Positions 24,870-34,021 are shown, counted from the stretch's first letter. The stretch: 64,000 bases of DNA from Flaviramulus sp. BrNp1-15 (GCF_022259695.1 NZ_CP092099.1:790471-854470), one strand, 5' to 3'. Program-made: numbers and translations. Notes: generated from the letters alone by a model not told the origin.

Positions 24870-26048
24870 CTATTTGAAAGCATTTAAACCAGTAACATCT
24901 AAACCTGTAATGAGTAAGTGAATATCGTGAGTTCCTTCATAAGTAATTACACTTTCTAAATTCATAGAGTGTCGCATTATAGAATACTCTCCAGTAATAC
25001 CCATACCACCTAGTATTTGTCTAGCTTCACGAGCAATATTAATGGCCATATCTACATTATTACGTTTTGCCATAGATATTTGAGCTGAGGTTGCAGTACC
25101 ATTTTCTCTCATAACACCTAATCTCCAAGCTAAAAGTTGTGCTTTGGTAATTTCGGTAATCATTTCAGCAAGCTTTTTTTGTTGTAATTGAAATTGACCT
25201 ATGGGTTTACCGAATTGCATACGTTCTTTACTGTATCTAAGTGCAGTATCGTAACAATCCATGGCAGCACCAATGGCGCCCCAAGCAATACCATATCTAG
25301 CAGAATCTAAACACCCAAGAGGTGCTCCTAAACCAGATTTATTTGGTAATAAGTTTTCTTTAGGCACTTTTACATTATCAAATATAAGCTCGCCAGTAGC
25401 AGATGCTCTTAAAGACCATTTATTATGGGTTTCAGGTGTTGAAAAACCTTCCATACCGCGTTCTACGATTAAACCATGAATACGGCCTTCTTCATTTTTA
25501 GCCCAAACTACAGCTACCTGTGCAAAAGGAGCATTGCTTATCCACATTTTCGTACCATTTAATAGATAGTGGTCGCCTTTGTCTTTAAAATTGGTTACCA
25601 TTCCTCCTGGATTACTACCATGATCTGGTTCTGTTAAGCCAAAGCAACCCATCCATTCTCCAGAAGCAAGTTTCGGTAAATATTTTTTACGTTGTTCCTC
25701 ATTGCCGTATTTCCAGATAGGATACATAACTAATGATGATTGTACTGATGATGTAGAACGTACGCCAGAATCTCCACGTTCAATCTCTTGCATGATCAAA
25801 CCATAAGAAATTTGATCTAATCCAGCACCGCCATATTCCATGGGGATGTATGGGCCAAAAGCCCCAATTTCTGCTAAACCATTTATAATTTGTTTTGGAA
25901 ACTCCGCCTTTTGCGCATATTCTTCTATAATTGGAGAAACTTCACGCTTTACCCATTCTCGTGCAGCGTTTCTAACTAATTTATGTTCATCTGTAAGTAA
26001 CTCATCTAAATTATAATAATCTGGAGCTTCGAATAAGTCTGGTCTCAT
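24870..26048 (-). CDS. Acyl-CoA dehydrogenase, glutaryl-CoA dehydrogenase type
   Basis: The 392-residue FAD flavoenzyme would oxidise and decarboxylate glutaryl-CoA to crotonyl-CoA in lysine and tryptophan breakdown. The catalytic base is E371 in TYEGTHDIH. The pattern RSTSSVQSSLVMYPI holds the Arg that binds the substrate carboxylate in this subfamily. The C-terminal TGLNAF resembles the human enzyme ending TGIQAF. Family motifs FGLTEPDHGSNPGG (FAD/acyl pocket) and RQILGGMGITGEYSIMRH are intact. The reduced enzyme normally passes electrons to ETF. It stands alone. Confidence 0.9.
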   Translation of the reverse strand: MRPDLFEAPDYYNLDELLTDEHKLVRNAAREWVKREVSPIIEEYAQKAEFPKQIINGLAEIGAFGPYIPMEYGGAGLDQISYGLIMQEIERGDSGVRSTSSVQSSLVMYPIWKYGNEEQRKKYLPKLASGEWMGCFGLTEPDHGSNPGGMVTNFKDKGDHYLLNGTKMWISNAPFAQVAVVWAKNEEGRIHGLIVERGMEGFSTPETHNKWSLRASATGELIFDNVKVPKENLLPNKSGLGAPLGCLDSARYGIAWGAIGAAMDCYDTALRYSKERMQFGKPIGQFQLQQKKLAEMITEITKAQLLAWRLGVMRENGTATSAQISMAKRNNVDMAINIAREARQILGGMGITGEYSIMRHSMNLESVITYEGTHDIHLLITGLDVTGLNAFK

Positions 26049-26154
26049 AAAGACAAATTTTAAAGGTTTAAAAGAAAATAATTAATGAATCTCTAATATT
26101 TTTGAGAATTCATCATTTTAATCCTTCAAATTTAATTAATCTTTATTAATATAA

Positions 26155-26865
26155 TTACATTTTTAAATAGAAATCTTTGGTAAGATTGATATAATCTTCG
26201 GTATAGCGATGGCGTTCGGTTTCAATAATTAAGACCTCTTTTTTGATATCACTTTTGTTGAATGTAAATTCTATCAAACTTCGTTTAATTTCTGAAGTTG
26301 GGTTTCCTTTTACATGCAATATTCTGTTTGGGTAGAGGTTGAATTTTGAAGCTAAACTTACAAAGCGTTCTTCTTCTTTAAAAGGAATAATAACTGAGAA
26401 CAAACCATCTTGAATTAACAATTTTGAAACACTTTGTAATAAGTGTTCAAAAGGCATAGCGTCATTAAAACGTGCTAAATCACGCTGTTGACTTTCAGTT
26501 TTGTAATTTTCAGAATAGAAAGGAGGGTTACAAATAATTAAATTGTATTGGTCTTCAATTTCTTCAGCAAATTCTTCTAAAGATGCATGATAGCAGAATA
26601 ATCTATCTCCCCATTGAGAGTGCTCAAAATTATCAACACATTGCTCATAAGCGTTATCATCAATCTCAAGGGCGTCAATAACTTCCGCATTGCTTCGTTG
26701 TGCTAGCATAAGAGATAAAATACCTGTGCCAGAACCAATGTCTAAAACTGAAAAAGGCAATTTTTCTATAGATGTCCAAGCGCCAAGTAAAACAGAGTCT
26801 GTCCCTATTTTCATGGCACATTGGTCTTGATTGACTTGAAATTGTTTGAATTTGAAAGGTTTCAA
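26155..26865 (-). CDS. tRNA1(Val) (adenine(37)-N6)-methyltransferase-like protein
   Basis: The 236-residue SAM-dependent methyltransferase of the TrmN6/YfiC group has the SAM loop LDIGSGTGILSLMLAQ (about 41-56) and the N6-adenine motif NPPFYSE near residue 111. The N-terminal FKFKQFQVNQDQCAMKIGTDSVLLGAW is strongly characteristic of the family. It is expected to methylate A37 of tRNA-Val. It lies 2 nt downstream of rimM. Confidence 0.88.
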   Translation of the reverse strand: MKPFKFKQFQVNQDQCAMKIGTDSVLLGAWTSIEKLPFSVLDIGSGTGILSLMLAQRSNAEVIDALEIDDNAYEQCVDNFEHSQWGDRLFCYHASLEEFAEEIEDQYNLIICNPPFYSENYKTESQQRDLARFNDAMPFEHLLQSVSKLLIQDGLFSVIIPFKEEERFVSLASKFNLYPNRILHVKGNPTSEIKRSLIEFTFNKSDIKKEVLIIETERHRYTEDYINLTKDFYLKM

Positions 26866-26867
26866 AA

Positions 26868-27392
26868 TTATAGATATAAATCAATTAAACCCTCATGGGT
26901 TTCAACTAAAATAGTTTTAGTTTCTCTGTTTACTTCTAAAATAAACTCGTCATTCATAGGAATTAATATTTCCTTTCCACTATTTTCAACTTCAAAAAGA
27001 GCTTGTGCAGTAGAGTCATTAACACCAACAATTTTACCAACCTCACCATAGTTTTTATCAAGCATAGTAAAACCTATAATTTCATGAAAATAGAATTTAT
27101 TTCCTTCTAATTTTGGAAGGAATTCCAGAGGTAAATATACTTCGCTTTTTATTAAAGCATCGGCATCTGCCTCATCATTTACATCTTCGAATTGCACGCG
27201 CAATAAATCTGATTTATGAAGTTGAGAACTTTCAATAAAAAATGGGATTAATGTATTTCTTACATTAACAAACATGGCATCTAGGTTCTCATATAATTCA
27301 GGTTGATCAGTATCTAATTTGATAAGCAATTCACCTTTAAAACTATATTTTCTAACAATTTTGCCTAGATAAAAACAATCTTCTTTCTTCAT
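26868..27392 (-). CDS. rimM: 16S rRNA processing protein RimM
   Basis: The 174-residue assembly factor for the 30S head binds S19 and assists 16S maturation. It begins with FYLGKIVRKYSFKGELLIKLDTDQP, the usual RimM beta-barrel opening. It has a PRC-barrel second half with FYFHEIIGFTMLDKNYGEVGKIVGV and the ending LPMNDEFILEVN-like strand. It is grouped with rpsP and trmN6, a common arrangement, but here a hairpin terminator and a repeat separate it from rpsP. Confidence 0.93.
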   Translation of the reverse strand: MKKEDCFYLGKIVRKYSFKGELLIKLDTDQPELYENLDAMFVNVRNTLIPFFIESSQLHKSDLLRVQFEDVNDEADADALIKSEVYLPLEFLPKLEGNKFYFHEIIGFTMLDKNYGEVGKIVGVNDSTAQALFEVENSGKEILIPMNDEFILEVNRETKTILVETHEGLIDLYL

Positions 27393-27408
27393 GACAAATT
27401 AATTTATT

Positions 27409-27484
27409 TGTCACCCTGAACTTGTTTCAGGGTCTCATGTATTTATAATATGTTTTGAGATACTGAAATAAATTCAGTATGACG
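27409..27484. repeat. Imperfect inverted-repeat element between rpsP and rimM
   Basis: The left arm begins TGTCACCCTGAACTTG and the right arm ends TTCAGTATGACG; each arm is about 29 nt and they pair imperfectly across an 18-nt centre. The words CTGAACTTGTTTCAG and CTGAAATAAATTCAG are themselves short palindromes. The form matches, from memory, a short dispersed flavobacterial element. No other copy is visible in this window. Confidence 0.55.
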
Positions 27485-27507
27485 CAAAAATCCTTTTTAC
27501 AAATAAA

Positions 27508-27534
27508 AAACTCCGATAATTATTATCGGAGTTT
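27508..27534 (-). terminator. Terminator after rpsP
   Basis: A 13-bp perfect inverted repeat (AAACTCCGATAAT / ATTATCGGAGTTT) has a T-rich run on the minus strand, 24 nt after the rpsP stop at 27559. The inner AT pairs would open to form the real loop. Confidence 0.85.
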
Positions 27535-27558
27535 AAAAGTATAAAAAATAATGTTTTT

Positions 27559-28134
27559 TTATTCTTCTTCTTTAGCTACTTCTGTATCAGCAGCAGCAGC
27601 ACCTTCTTCAGCGGCCTCTTCTAACGCTGCAATTTCTTCTGTAGCATCAACATTAACAGGAGCTTCAGGCGTTTCTTCTTCAACAACAGGAGCAGCGGCA
27701 GCAATACGTGCTTCATTAACAGCTTTTTCTGCTGCTAAGGCATCAGCTTTAGCTTTTGCTTCCTCTTTTGATAAACCTTCTGCTTTAGCTTGAATTTTAG
27801 CTTCTTTTTCTTCTAACCAAGCAGTAAACTTTGCTTCTGCTTGCTCTTCAGTTAAAGCGCCTTTTCTAACACCACCTGCAAGGTGATTTTTAAGCATTGC
27901 ACCTTTATAAGATAACAACGTTTTTGCAGTATCGGTTGGTTGTGCACCATTTTGTAACCATTTTACCGCACCATCAACATTTAATTCTACAGTTGCTGGA
28001 TTTGTGTTTGGATTGTAAGCACCTAATTTTTCTAAGTATTTACCATCTCTTTTTGAACGTGCATCAGCTGCAACAATCCAATAGTAAGGTTTCCCTTTTT
28101 TACCGTGTCTTTGTAATCTAATTTTTACTGGCAT
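27559..28134 (-). CDS. rpsP: 30S ribosomal protein S16 with acidic C-terminal extension
   Basis: Residues 1-80 are the S16 core, with MPVKIRLQRHGKKGKPYYWI and DARSKRDGKYLEKLGAYNP at the start. The rest, to residue 191, is a Glu/Ala/Lys-rich, probably helical then disordered tail ending EVAKEEE. Bacterial S16 is usually about 80-90 residues, but tails of this kind are normal in Bacteroidota. A strong promoter lies 48 nt upstream, and a small hairpin (28150-28164) lies in the leader. Confidence 0.96.
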   Translation of the reverse strand: MPVKIRLQRHGKKGKPYYWIVAADARSKRDGKYLEKLGAYNPNTNPATVELNVDGAVKWLQNGAQPTDTAKTLLSYKGAMLKNHLAGGVRKGALTEEQAEAKFTAWLEEKEAKIQAKAEGLSKEEAKAKADALAAEKAVNEARIAAAAPVVEEETPEAPVNVDATEEIAALEEAAEEGAAAADTEVAKEEE

Positions 28135-28149
28135 AATAATTAATTATTT

Positions 28150-28164
28150 GAGGTTCTCGACCTC
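28150..28164 (-). other. Small hairpin in the rpsP leader
   Basis: GAGGT and ACCTC pair around a 5-nt loop, between the rpsP promoter and start codon. It could influence translation, but it is short and may be incidental. Confidence 0.3.
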
Positions 28165-28181
28165 GGTTATTAATGAGGGCG

Positions 28182-28211
28182 CAAAGATACTTTATTATTT
28201 TTAATTTTCAA
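28182..28211 (-). promoter_or_regulatory. Promoter of rpsP
   Basis: On the minus strand TTG (28211-28209) and TATCTTTG (28189-28182) are separated by 19 nt, a full match to the Bacteroidota primary-sigma consensus. It lies 48 nt upstream of the start codon. Confidence 0.8.
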
Positions 28212-28338
28212 TAAAATATTAAGGCTGATTTAACTTTTTGAAAATCAACTAAAAACCTTATTTGAATTAATCATGAAATTTTGAGATGTTAAAATAAGCC
28301 TGTTAATGTTAAAATCATCATAAACGTTGTTAAATCCC

Positions 28339-28367
28339 TTGACATTATTGTGTTTGTCCTTTATATT
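28339..28367 (+). promoter_or_regulatory. Possible promoter of the DUF2383 gene
   Basis: TTGACA (28339-28344) and TATATT (28362-28367) are 17 nt apart, resembling the Escherichia coli sigma-70 form rather than TAnnTTTG. The remainder of 28212-28434 shows only AT-rich sequence without a gene. Confidence 0.4.
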
Positions 28368-28434
28368 ATAATTGCAGATGTGAAACAATACGCATCTTAA
28401 AAGAACTTATTGGAATTTAAAATGAGAATGAATT

Positions 28435-28884
28435 ATGAAGTACACAGAAGAAATTTCAAACAAATTAAACGAATTATTAATAAAAAATTATGATGCCGAA
28501 AAAGGGTATTTAAATGCTATTGATAATGTAAACAATGATAGATTAAAAATGTTCTTTAAAAGAAGAGCTTCTGAAAGAAGCGAATTTGCTAAAGAATTAC
28601 GCACAGAAATCTTACGTTATGGCGAAGTTCCTGAAGATTCAGGAAGTTTTAAAGGTACATTGCACAGAAATTGGATGAGTTTAAAATCGCTATTCAGTTC
28701 AAACAATGAAGAAGCTATTTTAGAAGAGGCTATTAGAGGTGAAGAAGCTAGTCTTGATGAATACAATGAGATTTTAAAAGACAGAAATTTACCACCAAGT
28801 ATAGATTCTTTGCTCATTAAGCAAAAAAATGCAATTCAAGCAGCCATAAACACAGAAAAAGTACACGAAGAATTAGTGTCATAA
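28435..28884 (+). CDS. PA2169/DUF2383 family four-helix protein
   Basis: The 149-residue, all-helical cytoplasmic protein resembles the PA2169 (DUF2383) ferritin-like family. The helix starting KLNELLIKNYDAEKGYLNA, the segment FFKRRASERSEFAKELRTE and the later EAILEEAIRGEEASLDEYNEIL fit the paired-helix pattern with regularly placed Glu. Members are often stress-induced; the function is unknown. The gene is monocistronic between its own promoter and a good terminator. Confidence 0.78.
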   Translation: MKYTEEISNKLNELLIKNYDAEKGYLNAIDNVNNDRLKMFFKRRASERSEFAKELRTEILRYGEVPEDSGSFKGTLHRNWMSLKSLFSSNNEEAILEEAIRGEEASLDEYNEILKDRNLPPSIDSLLIKQKNAIQAAINTEKVHEELVS

Positions 28885-28906
28885 ATATTAATTTTTGGTT
28901 AAGATA

Positions 28907-28936
28907 AACGCAACCTTTTTAGGTTGCGTTTTTTGT
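28907..28936 (+). terminator. Terminator after the DUF2383 gene
   Basis: A 10-bp perfect stem (AACGCAACCT / AGGTTGCGTT) with a 4-nt T loop is followed by a T run. It lies 22 nt after the stop codon. Confidence 0.9.
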
Positions 28937-29045
28937 TTACAACTCTTAATAACTTCACTTTAAAAAAGTATTAATTCTATGTATTTTTATGCACTTCGTT
29001 TTTAATTTCTAAAACGACTTAGCAACAGATATTTAAACTCTAAGA

Positions 29046-32000
29046 ATGTATTTAATTTTTGATACCGAAACTACAGGTTTACCAAAACGTTGGGATGCGC
29101 CTATAACAGATACTGATAATTGGCCAAGATGTATTCAAATTGCATGGCAATTGCATGACGCCATGGGTAAATGTATTGAAAGTCAAGATTATTTGGTACA
29201 GCCTGATGGTTTTAATATTCCTTACGATGCAGAAAAAATTCACGGTATTTCTACCGAATTAGCTCAGGAAAAAGGTATTCCATTAGCAGAGGTTTTAGAA
29301 AAGTTTAATGTTGCATTAAGTAAAACTAAATTTGTTGTAGGGCAAAATGTAAAATTCGACCTCAATATTATGGGAGCCGAATTTGTAAGAGAAAATGTTG
29401 TAAACCCTTTGCAAGAATTACCAGTTTTAGATACCTGTACAGAACATACAGCGAGCTTATGCCAAATTCCCGGAGGTCGATATGGTAAATTTAAATTACC
29501 AACCTTAACAGAGTTACACGAGCATTTATTCAATCAGCCTTTTGCTGAGGCGCACAATGCTACTGCCGATGTTGAAGCTACAACGCGATGCTTTTTAGAG
29601 TTGATTCGCTTAGGTGAATATACCAAAGAAGAATTAGATGTTCAGCCTGATTATTTTCAGAATTTTAAAGAAGCAAATCCACAAGAGATTCAACTTATTG
29701 GGTTAAAGCACATCAATCTTAAACAGGAAAGTGCTAAAATTCGAGAACGTCTTAAAAAAGAAGATACTAGCCAGATTTCTTCCGAAGAAATAAAACAAAA
29801 TATATCTGAGTTAGAGGACGTCGATTTTGTGCATTTACATAACCATTCGCAGTTTTCAGTATTACAGTCTACTATAAGTGTAGCCGATTTGGTGGCTGCA
29901 GCTGCAGAACACAATATGCCAGCGGTAGCTTTAACAGACCACGCAAACATGATGGGAGCTTTTCATTTTGTTAAAGCTGTGAGTAATCATAACAAATCAG
30001 TAAAGGCTAAAAATGAAGTTGCTATCGAAAAAGGGGAAACTCCTAAAGCAAAAGAAATTAAGCCGATAATTGGTTGCGAGTTTTTTGTTTGCGAAGACCA
30101 TACAGATAAAACCAGAAAAGATAATGGCTATCAAATTGTATTGCTGGCTAAAAACAAAAATGGCTATCATAATCTTGCAAAATTATCGTCGCACGCCTTT
30201 GTTGATGGGTTTTATTATTTACCAAGAATTGATAAAAAACTCATACAACAATATAAAGAAGATCTAATTGTACTAACAGGGAATTTATATGGAGAAGTTC
30301 CTAGCAAGGTTCTAAATATAGGTGAAAATCAAGCTGAAGAAGCTTTGCTCTGGTGGAAAGAAGAATTTGGAGATGACCTGTACATAGAGCTAATGCGCCA
30401 CAAGCAGGAAGATGAAAACCGCGTAAATACAGTTTTAATTGAGTTTTCTAAAAGGCATAATGTTAAGTTAGTTGCAACAAATAATACCTATTATTGCAAA
30501 AAAGAAGATGCTAACGCTCATGATATTTTGTTGTGTGTAAAAGATGGCGAAAAGCAAGCTACACCAATAGGTAGAGGGCGTGGTTATCGTTATGGTTTAC
30601 CTAATCAGGACTATTATTTTAAGTCGTCTGATGAGATGAAGGCTTTGTTTAAAGATATTCCCGAAGCTATTAGTAATATTCAGGAAGTTGTAGATAAAGT
30701 TGAAACCTACCAATTGGCGCGAGAAGTATTGTTACCTGCCTTTGATATTCCAGATGAATTTAAGGATGAAGCAGATTTAGCAGATGGAGGTAAACGAGGC
30801 GAAAATGCTTATTTAAGACATTTAACTTATGAAGGTGCCAAAAAGCGTTATGGTGAAGAACTTACAGATGAGATTAAAGAACGATTAGATTTTGAATTGA
30901 GTGTTATTGAAAATACAGGTTATCCAGGCTATTTTTTAATTGTTGAAGATTTTATTCGAGAAGCCCGAAATATGGATGTTTCGGTTGGTCCGGGTCGTGG
31001 TTCGGCAGCAGGTTCGGTTGTTGCGTATTGTTTATGGATTACCAATATAGATCCGCTTAAGTACGATTTGCTTTTTGAGCGTTTCTTAAATCCAGACCGT
31101 ATTAGTATGCCAGATATTGATATCGATTTTGATGATGAAGGCAGGAGTCGTGTTATGGACTACGTTATCAATAAATATGGTAGCAATCAAGTAGCGCAAA
31201 TTATTACTTATGGTACCATGGCTGCAAAGTCATCTATTAGAGATACAGCACGTGTATTAGATTTACCACTATTTGATGCCGATAGGATTGCTAAATTAAT
31301 ACCAACCATGTCTAAACTTAACAAGATTTTTGGTTTAGATGAAAAAGAATTAGGAAAGAAATTTAGGGCTGAAGATTTAGAAAAAGTAAATCAACTTTTA
31401 AATATTTCGGAAGGAGATGGGCTAGAAGCCGAAACTGTAAATCTTGCAAGAACCTTGGAGGGTTCTGTTCGTAATACAGGTATTCATGCTTGTGGAGTTA
31501 TTATAACACCTGATGATATTACAAAATTCGTTCCTGTTGCTACCGCTAAGGATTCCGATTTGTATGTTACGCAGTTTGATAACTCGGTTGTGGAAGACGC
31601 TGGGTTATTAAAAATGGATTTCTTAGGATTAAAGACTTTAACTTTAATAAAGGACACCGTAAAAATTGTAAAGGCAAAACATGATATTTTACTAGATCCT
31701 GAGAATTTCCCACTTGATGATGAAGAAACATATGCTTTATTCCAGCGTGGAGAAACAGTTGGTGTATTCCAATACGAATCTCCCGGAATGCAAAAACACC
31801 TTCGAGATTTAAAACCAACGGTTTTTGAAGATTTAATTGCAATGAACGCGCTCTATCGTCCTGGACCAATGGAATATATTCCAAGTTTCGTGCGTAGAAA
31901 ACATGGTGATGAAGAGATTGATTACGATTTACCTGCAATGGAAGAATACCTTAAAGAAACTTATGGTATTACGGTGTATCAAGAGCAGGTAATGTTGTTG

Positions 32001-33434
32001 TCTCAAAAATTAGCAGGATTTACAAAAGGTGAAGCCGATGTACTTCGTAAAGCAATGGGTAAAAAGCAAATTGCGGTACTTGATAAAATGAAACCTAAGT
32101 TTATAGAGCAGGCTAGTGCAAACGGACACGACGCTAAAATTCTTGAAAAAGTATGGAAAGACTGGGAAGCTTTTGCGAGTTACGCATTCAACAAATCCCA
32201 CTCTACATGTTATGCGTGGATAGCTTATCAAACAGCATATTTAAAAGCGCATTACCCAGCAGAATATATGGCAGCGGTTCTTTCTAATAATATGAACGAT
32301 ATAAAATCGGTTACATTTTTTATGGAAGAATGTAAGCGTATGAAGCTAGATGTACTTGGTCCCGATGTAAACGAGTCGTTTTACAAATTCTCTGTAAATA
32401 AAGATTATGCAGTACGTTTTGGAATGGGAGCAATAAAAGGAGTTGGTCATGGGGCAGTTATGACCATTGTTGAAAACAGAAAAAAAGACGGTCCTTATAA
32501 ATCTATTTTCGATTTAGCTAAGCGTATAGATTTGCGTGCAGCCAATAAAAAAGCTTTTGAAAACTTAGCTTTAGCAGGAGGTTTTGATGGTTTAGGAGAT
32601 ACACATCGTGCACAATTTTTTCATGATGAAGGAGATGGAATTACGTTTTTAGAAAAAGCAATAAAATATGGAGCAAAACACCAGGAAAACGAAAATTCTG
32701 CTCAAGTAAGTTTGTTTGGTGCTGCTAGTGATGTGCAAATTGCTGAACCACAAGTACCACCATGTGAAGAATGGGGCACTATGGAAAAACTTGGAAAAGA
32801 GCGCGAAGTGGTGGGTATTTATATTTCTGGTCATCCATTAGATGATTTTAAAACAGAAATGAAAACGTTTTGTAACGGAACTATAGCCATGTTTAATAAT
32901 CTAGAGCCTTATGTGAATAGAGAAATTGTTTTTGGAGGTGTGGTTACCGATGTGCAACATCGTGTAAGTAAACAAGGTAAAGGATGGGCATTATTTACTA
33001 TTGAAGATTATACAGATAGTTTTGAATTCAGGATTTTTGGTGAAGAGTATTTAAAGTTTCGCCATTTTTTAATGAAAAACAACTTTGTGTTTGTTAAAAC
33101 ATTTATTCGCGAAGGTTGGGTAAATAAAGATACAGGTAAAAAAAGCGACCCGAGATTACAGTTTAATAGTTTTCAGTTGTTGCATGATGTAATGGAGAAT
33201 TACGCCAAAAAACTTTCTATACAGGTCGATATTAATGATTTAAATGAACAGAAAATAACGGCTTTAAAAGAATTGCTACATATGCACCCTGGGAGTAAGG
33301 CTATACATTTTTTAGTTTACGATGCTAAAGAAAAAATCAAGCTAACGATGCCTAGTAGAAAGCAAAAAGTAAAAGTGTCTCAAGAGCTAATAAGCGAATT
33401 AGAGGCTCAGAATTTTAGGTTTAAGTTGAATTAA
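29046..33434 (+). CDS. dnaE: DNA polymerase III alpha subunit with fused N-terminal proofreading exonuclease
   Basis: The 1462-residue replicative polymerase opens with a DnaQ-like DEDDh 3'-5' exonuclease domain of about 200 residues: FDTETTGLP (D6, E8), GQNVKFDLN (Asp) and AHNATADVEATTR (His, Asp). A PHP domain follows, from FVHLHNHSQFSVLQ. The C-family polymerase core contains GPGRGSAAGSVVAY and the catalytic PDIDIDFDDEGR, then finger and helix-hairpin-helix regions and a C-terminal OB fold (IVFGGVVTDVQHRVS). A canonical DnaE of about 1150 residues lacks the first domain. This fusion is usual in flavobacteria, and puts polymerase and proofreader on one chain. Confidence 0.95.
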   Translation: MYLIFDTETTGLPKRWDAPITDTDNWPRCIQIAWQLHDAMGKCIESQDYLVQPDGFNIPYDAEKIHGISTELAQEKGIPLAEVLEKFNVALSKTKFVVGQNVKFDLNIMGAEFVRENVVNPLQELPVLDTCTEHTASLCQIPGGRYGKFKLPTLTELHEHLFNQPFAEAHNATADVEATTRCFLELIRLGEYTKEELDVQPDYFQNFKEANPQEIQLIGLKHINLKQESAKIRERLKKEDTSQISSEEIKQNISELEDVDFVHLHNHSQFSVLQSTISVADLVAAAAEHNMPAVALTDHANMMGAFHFVKAVSNHNKSVKAKNEVAIEKGETPKAKEIKPIIGCEFFVCEDHTDKTRKDNGYQIVLLAKNKNGYHNLAKLSSHAFVDGFYYLPRIDKKLIQQYKEDLIVLTGNLYGEVPSKVLNIGENQAEEALLWWKEEFGDDLYIELMRHKQEDENRVNTVLIEFSKRHNVKLVATNNTYYCKKEDANAHDILLCVKDGEKQATPIGRGRGYRYGLPNQDYYFKSSDEMKALFKDIPEAISNIQEVVDKVETYQLAREVLLPAFDIPDEFKDEADLADGGKRGENAYLRHLTYEGAKKRYGEELTDEIKERLDFELSVIENTGYPGYFLIVEDFIREARNMDVSVGPGRGSAAGSVVAYCLWITNIDPLKYDLLFERFLNPDRISMPDIDIDFDDEGRSRVMDYVINKYGSNQVAQIITYGTMAAKSSIRDTARVLDLPLFDADRIAKLIPTMSKLNKIFGLDEKELGKKFRAEDLEKVNQLLNISEGDGLEAETVNLARTLEGSVRNTGIHACGVIITPDDITKFVPVATAKDSDLYVTQFDNSVVEDAGLLKMDFLGLKTLTLIKDTVKIVKAKHDILLDPENFPLDDEETYALFQRGETVGVFQYESPGMQKHLRDLKPTVFEDLIAMNALYRPGPMEYIPSFVRRKHGDEEIDYDLPAMEEYLKETYGITVYQEQVMLLSQKLAGFTKGEADVLRKAMGKKQIAVLDKMKPKFIEQASANGHDAKILEKVWKDWEAFASYAFNKSHSTCYAWIAYQTAYLKAHYPAEYMAAVLSNNMNDIKSVTFFMEECKRMKLDVLGPDVNESFYKFSVNKDYAVRFGMGAIKGVGHGAVMTIVENRKKDGPYKSIFDLAKRIDLRAANKKAFENLALAGGFDGLGDTHRAQFFHDEGDGITFLEKAIKYGAKHQENENSAQVSLFGAASDVQIAEPQVPPCEEWGTMEKLGKEREVVGIYISGHPLDDFKTEMKTFCNGTIAMFNNLEPYVNREIVFGGVVTDVQHRVSKQGKGWALFTIEDYTDSFEFRIFGEEYLKFRHFLMKNNFVFVKTFIREGWVNKDTGKKSDPRLQFNSFQLLHDVMENYAKKLSIQVDINDLNEQKITALKELLHMHPGSKAIHFLVYDAKEKIKLTMPSRKQKVKVSQELISELEAQNFRFKLN

Positions 33435-33469
33435 ATAGTTTTTCATTGAAAAAACGTCTTTTTGAGTAA

Positions 33470-33552
33470 GGTATAGAAGTGGTATCCTTTTTGCTTTTAA
33501 TAGTAAAAAGGTAAAGTGGATAGCCTAGTCCCGATAGTAATAGGTATGTGTC
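33470..33552. repeat. Degenerate interspersed repeat between dnaE and trxA (candidate)
   Basis: The stretch holds TAGAAGTGGTATCC and AAAGTGGATAGCC with GTCCCGATAG, an order I recall from dispersed flavobacterial repeats related to the one at 5261. A CTTTT / AAAAG hairpin lies inside it. The 249-bp gap 33435-33683 otherwise holds only the trxA promoter. Confidence 0.35.
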
Positions 33553-33607
33553 AAAATGCTTTAAATAATTGGAAACAATGTGGCTATAAGCAAAACAAAT
33601 TGCTAGC

Positions 33608-33641
33608 TTGTAAGCTTTAGAGATTTTTTTGACTAATTTTG
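33608..33641 (+). promoter_or_regulatory. Promoter of trxA
   Basis: TTG (33608-33610) and TAATTTTG (33634-33641) are 23 nt apart, the upper end of the Bacteroidota range. The box ends 42 nt before the ATG. Confidence 0.5.
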
Positions 33642-33683
33642 TGTAATTAAAATGAATTAAGAACATATTAAAAGATAAATATT

Positions 33684-34001
33684 ATGGCATTAGAAATAAC
33701 AGATGCAATGTTTGAAGAAACGGTTTTAAAAAGTGATAAACCAGTACTTGTAGATTTTTGGGCTGCTTGGTGCGGACCATGTAGAATGGTTGGACCTATT
33801 ATTGAAGAAATTAGTAATGAATACGAAGGTAAAGCCGTTGTTGGTAAAGTAGATGTTGATGCTAATCAAGAATTTGCTGCAAAATATGGTGTACGTAACA
33901 TACCTACAGTTTTAGTTTTTCAAAACGGAGAGGTAGTTGGTAGACAAGTTGGTGTTGCGCCTAAAAATGCTTACACTGAAGCTATAGATTCACTTTTATA
34001 G
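33684..34001 (+). CDS. trxA: Thioredoxin
   Basis: The 105-residue cytoplasmic disulfide reductase has the redox-active WCGPC at residues 29-33, the buried Asp in LVDFWA, and the cis-proline loop NIPTV. Its length is that of classic Trx1, with no signal peptide. It is followed by a strong terminator, so it is expressed separately from clpP. Confidence 0.96.
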   Translation: MALEITDAMFEETVLKSDKPVLVDFWAAWCGPCRMVGPIIEEISNEYEGKAVVGKVDVDANQEFAAKYGVRNIPTVLVFQNGEVVGRQVGVAPKNAYTEAIDSLL

Positions 34002-34021
34002 TAGATAAAATAAAGAAAGTT

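Noticed and set aside
27551-27793. Ala/Ser-rich open frame on the plus strand opposite rpsP
   Set aside because: It is the complement of the S16 acidic tail, whose GAA/GCA codons read as Ser/Ala on the other strand.
33421-33666. 81-codon open frame on the minus strand between dnaE and trxA
   Set aside because: It overlaps the dnaE end, contains a degenerate repeat, has no signal or recognisable motif, and runs through the trxA promoter region.
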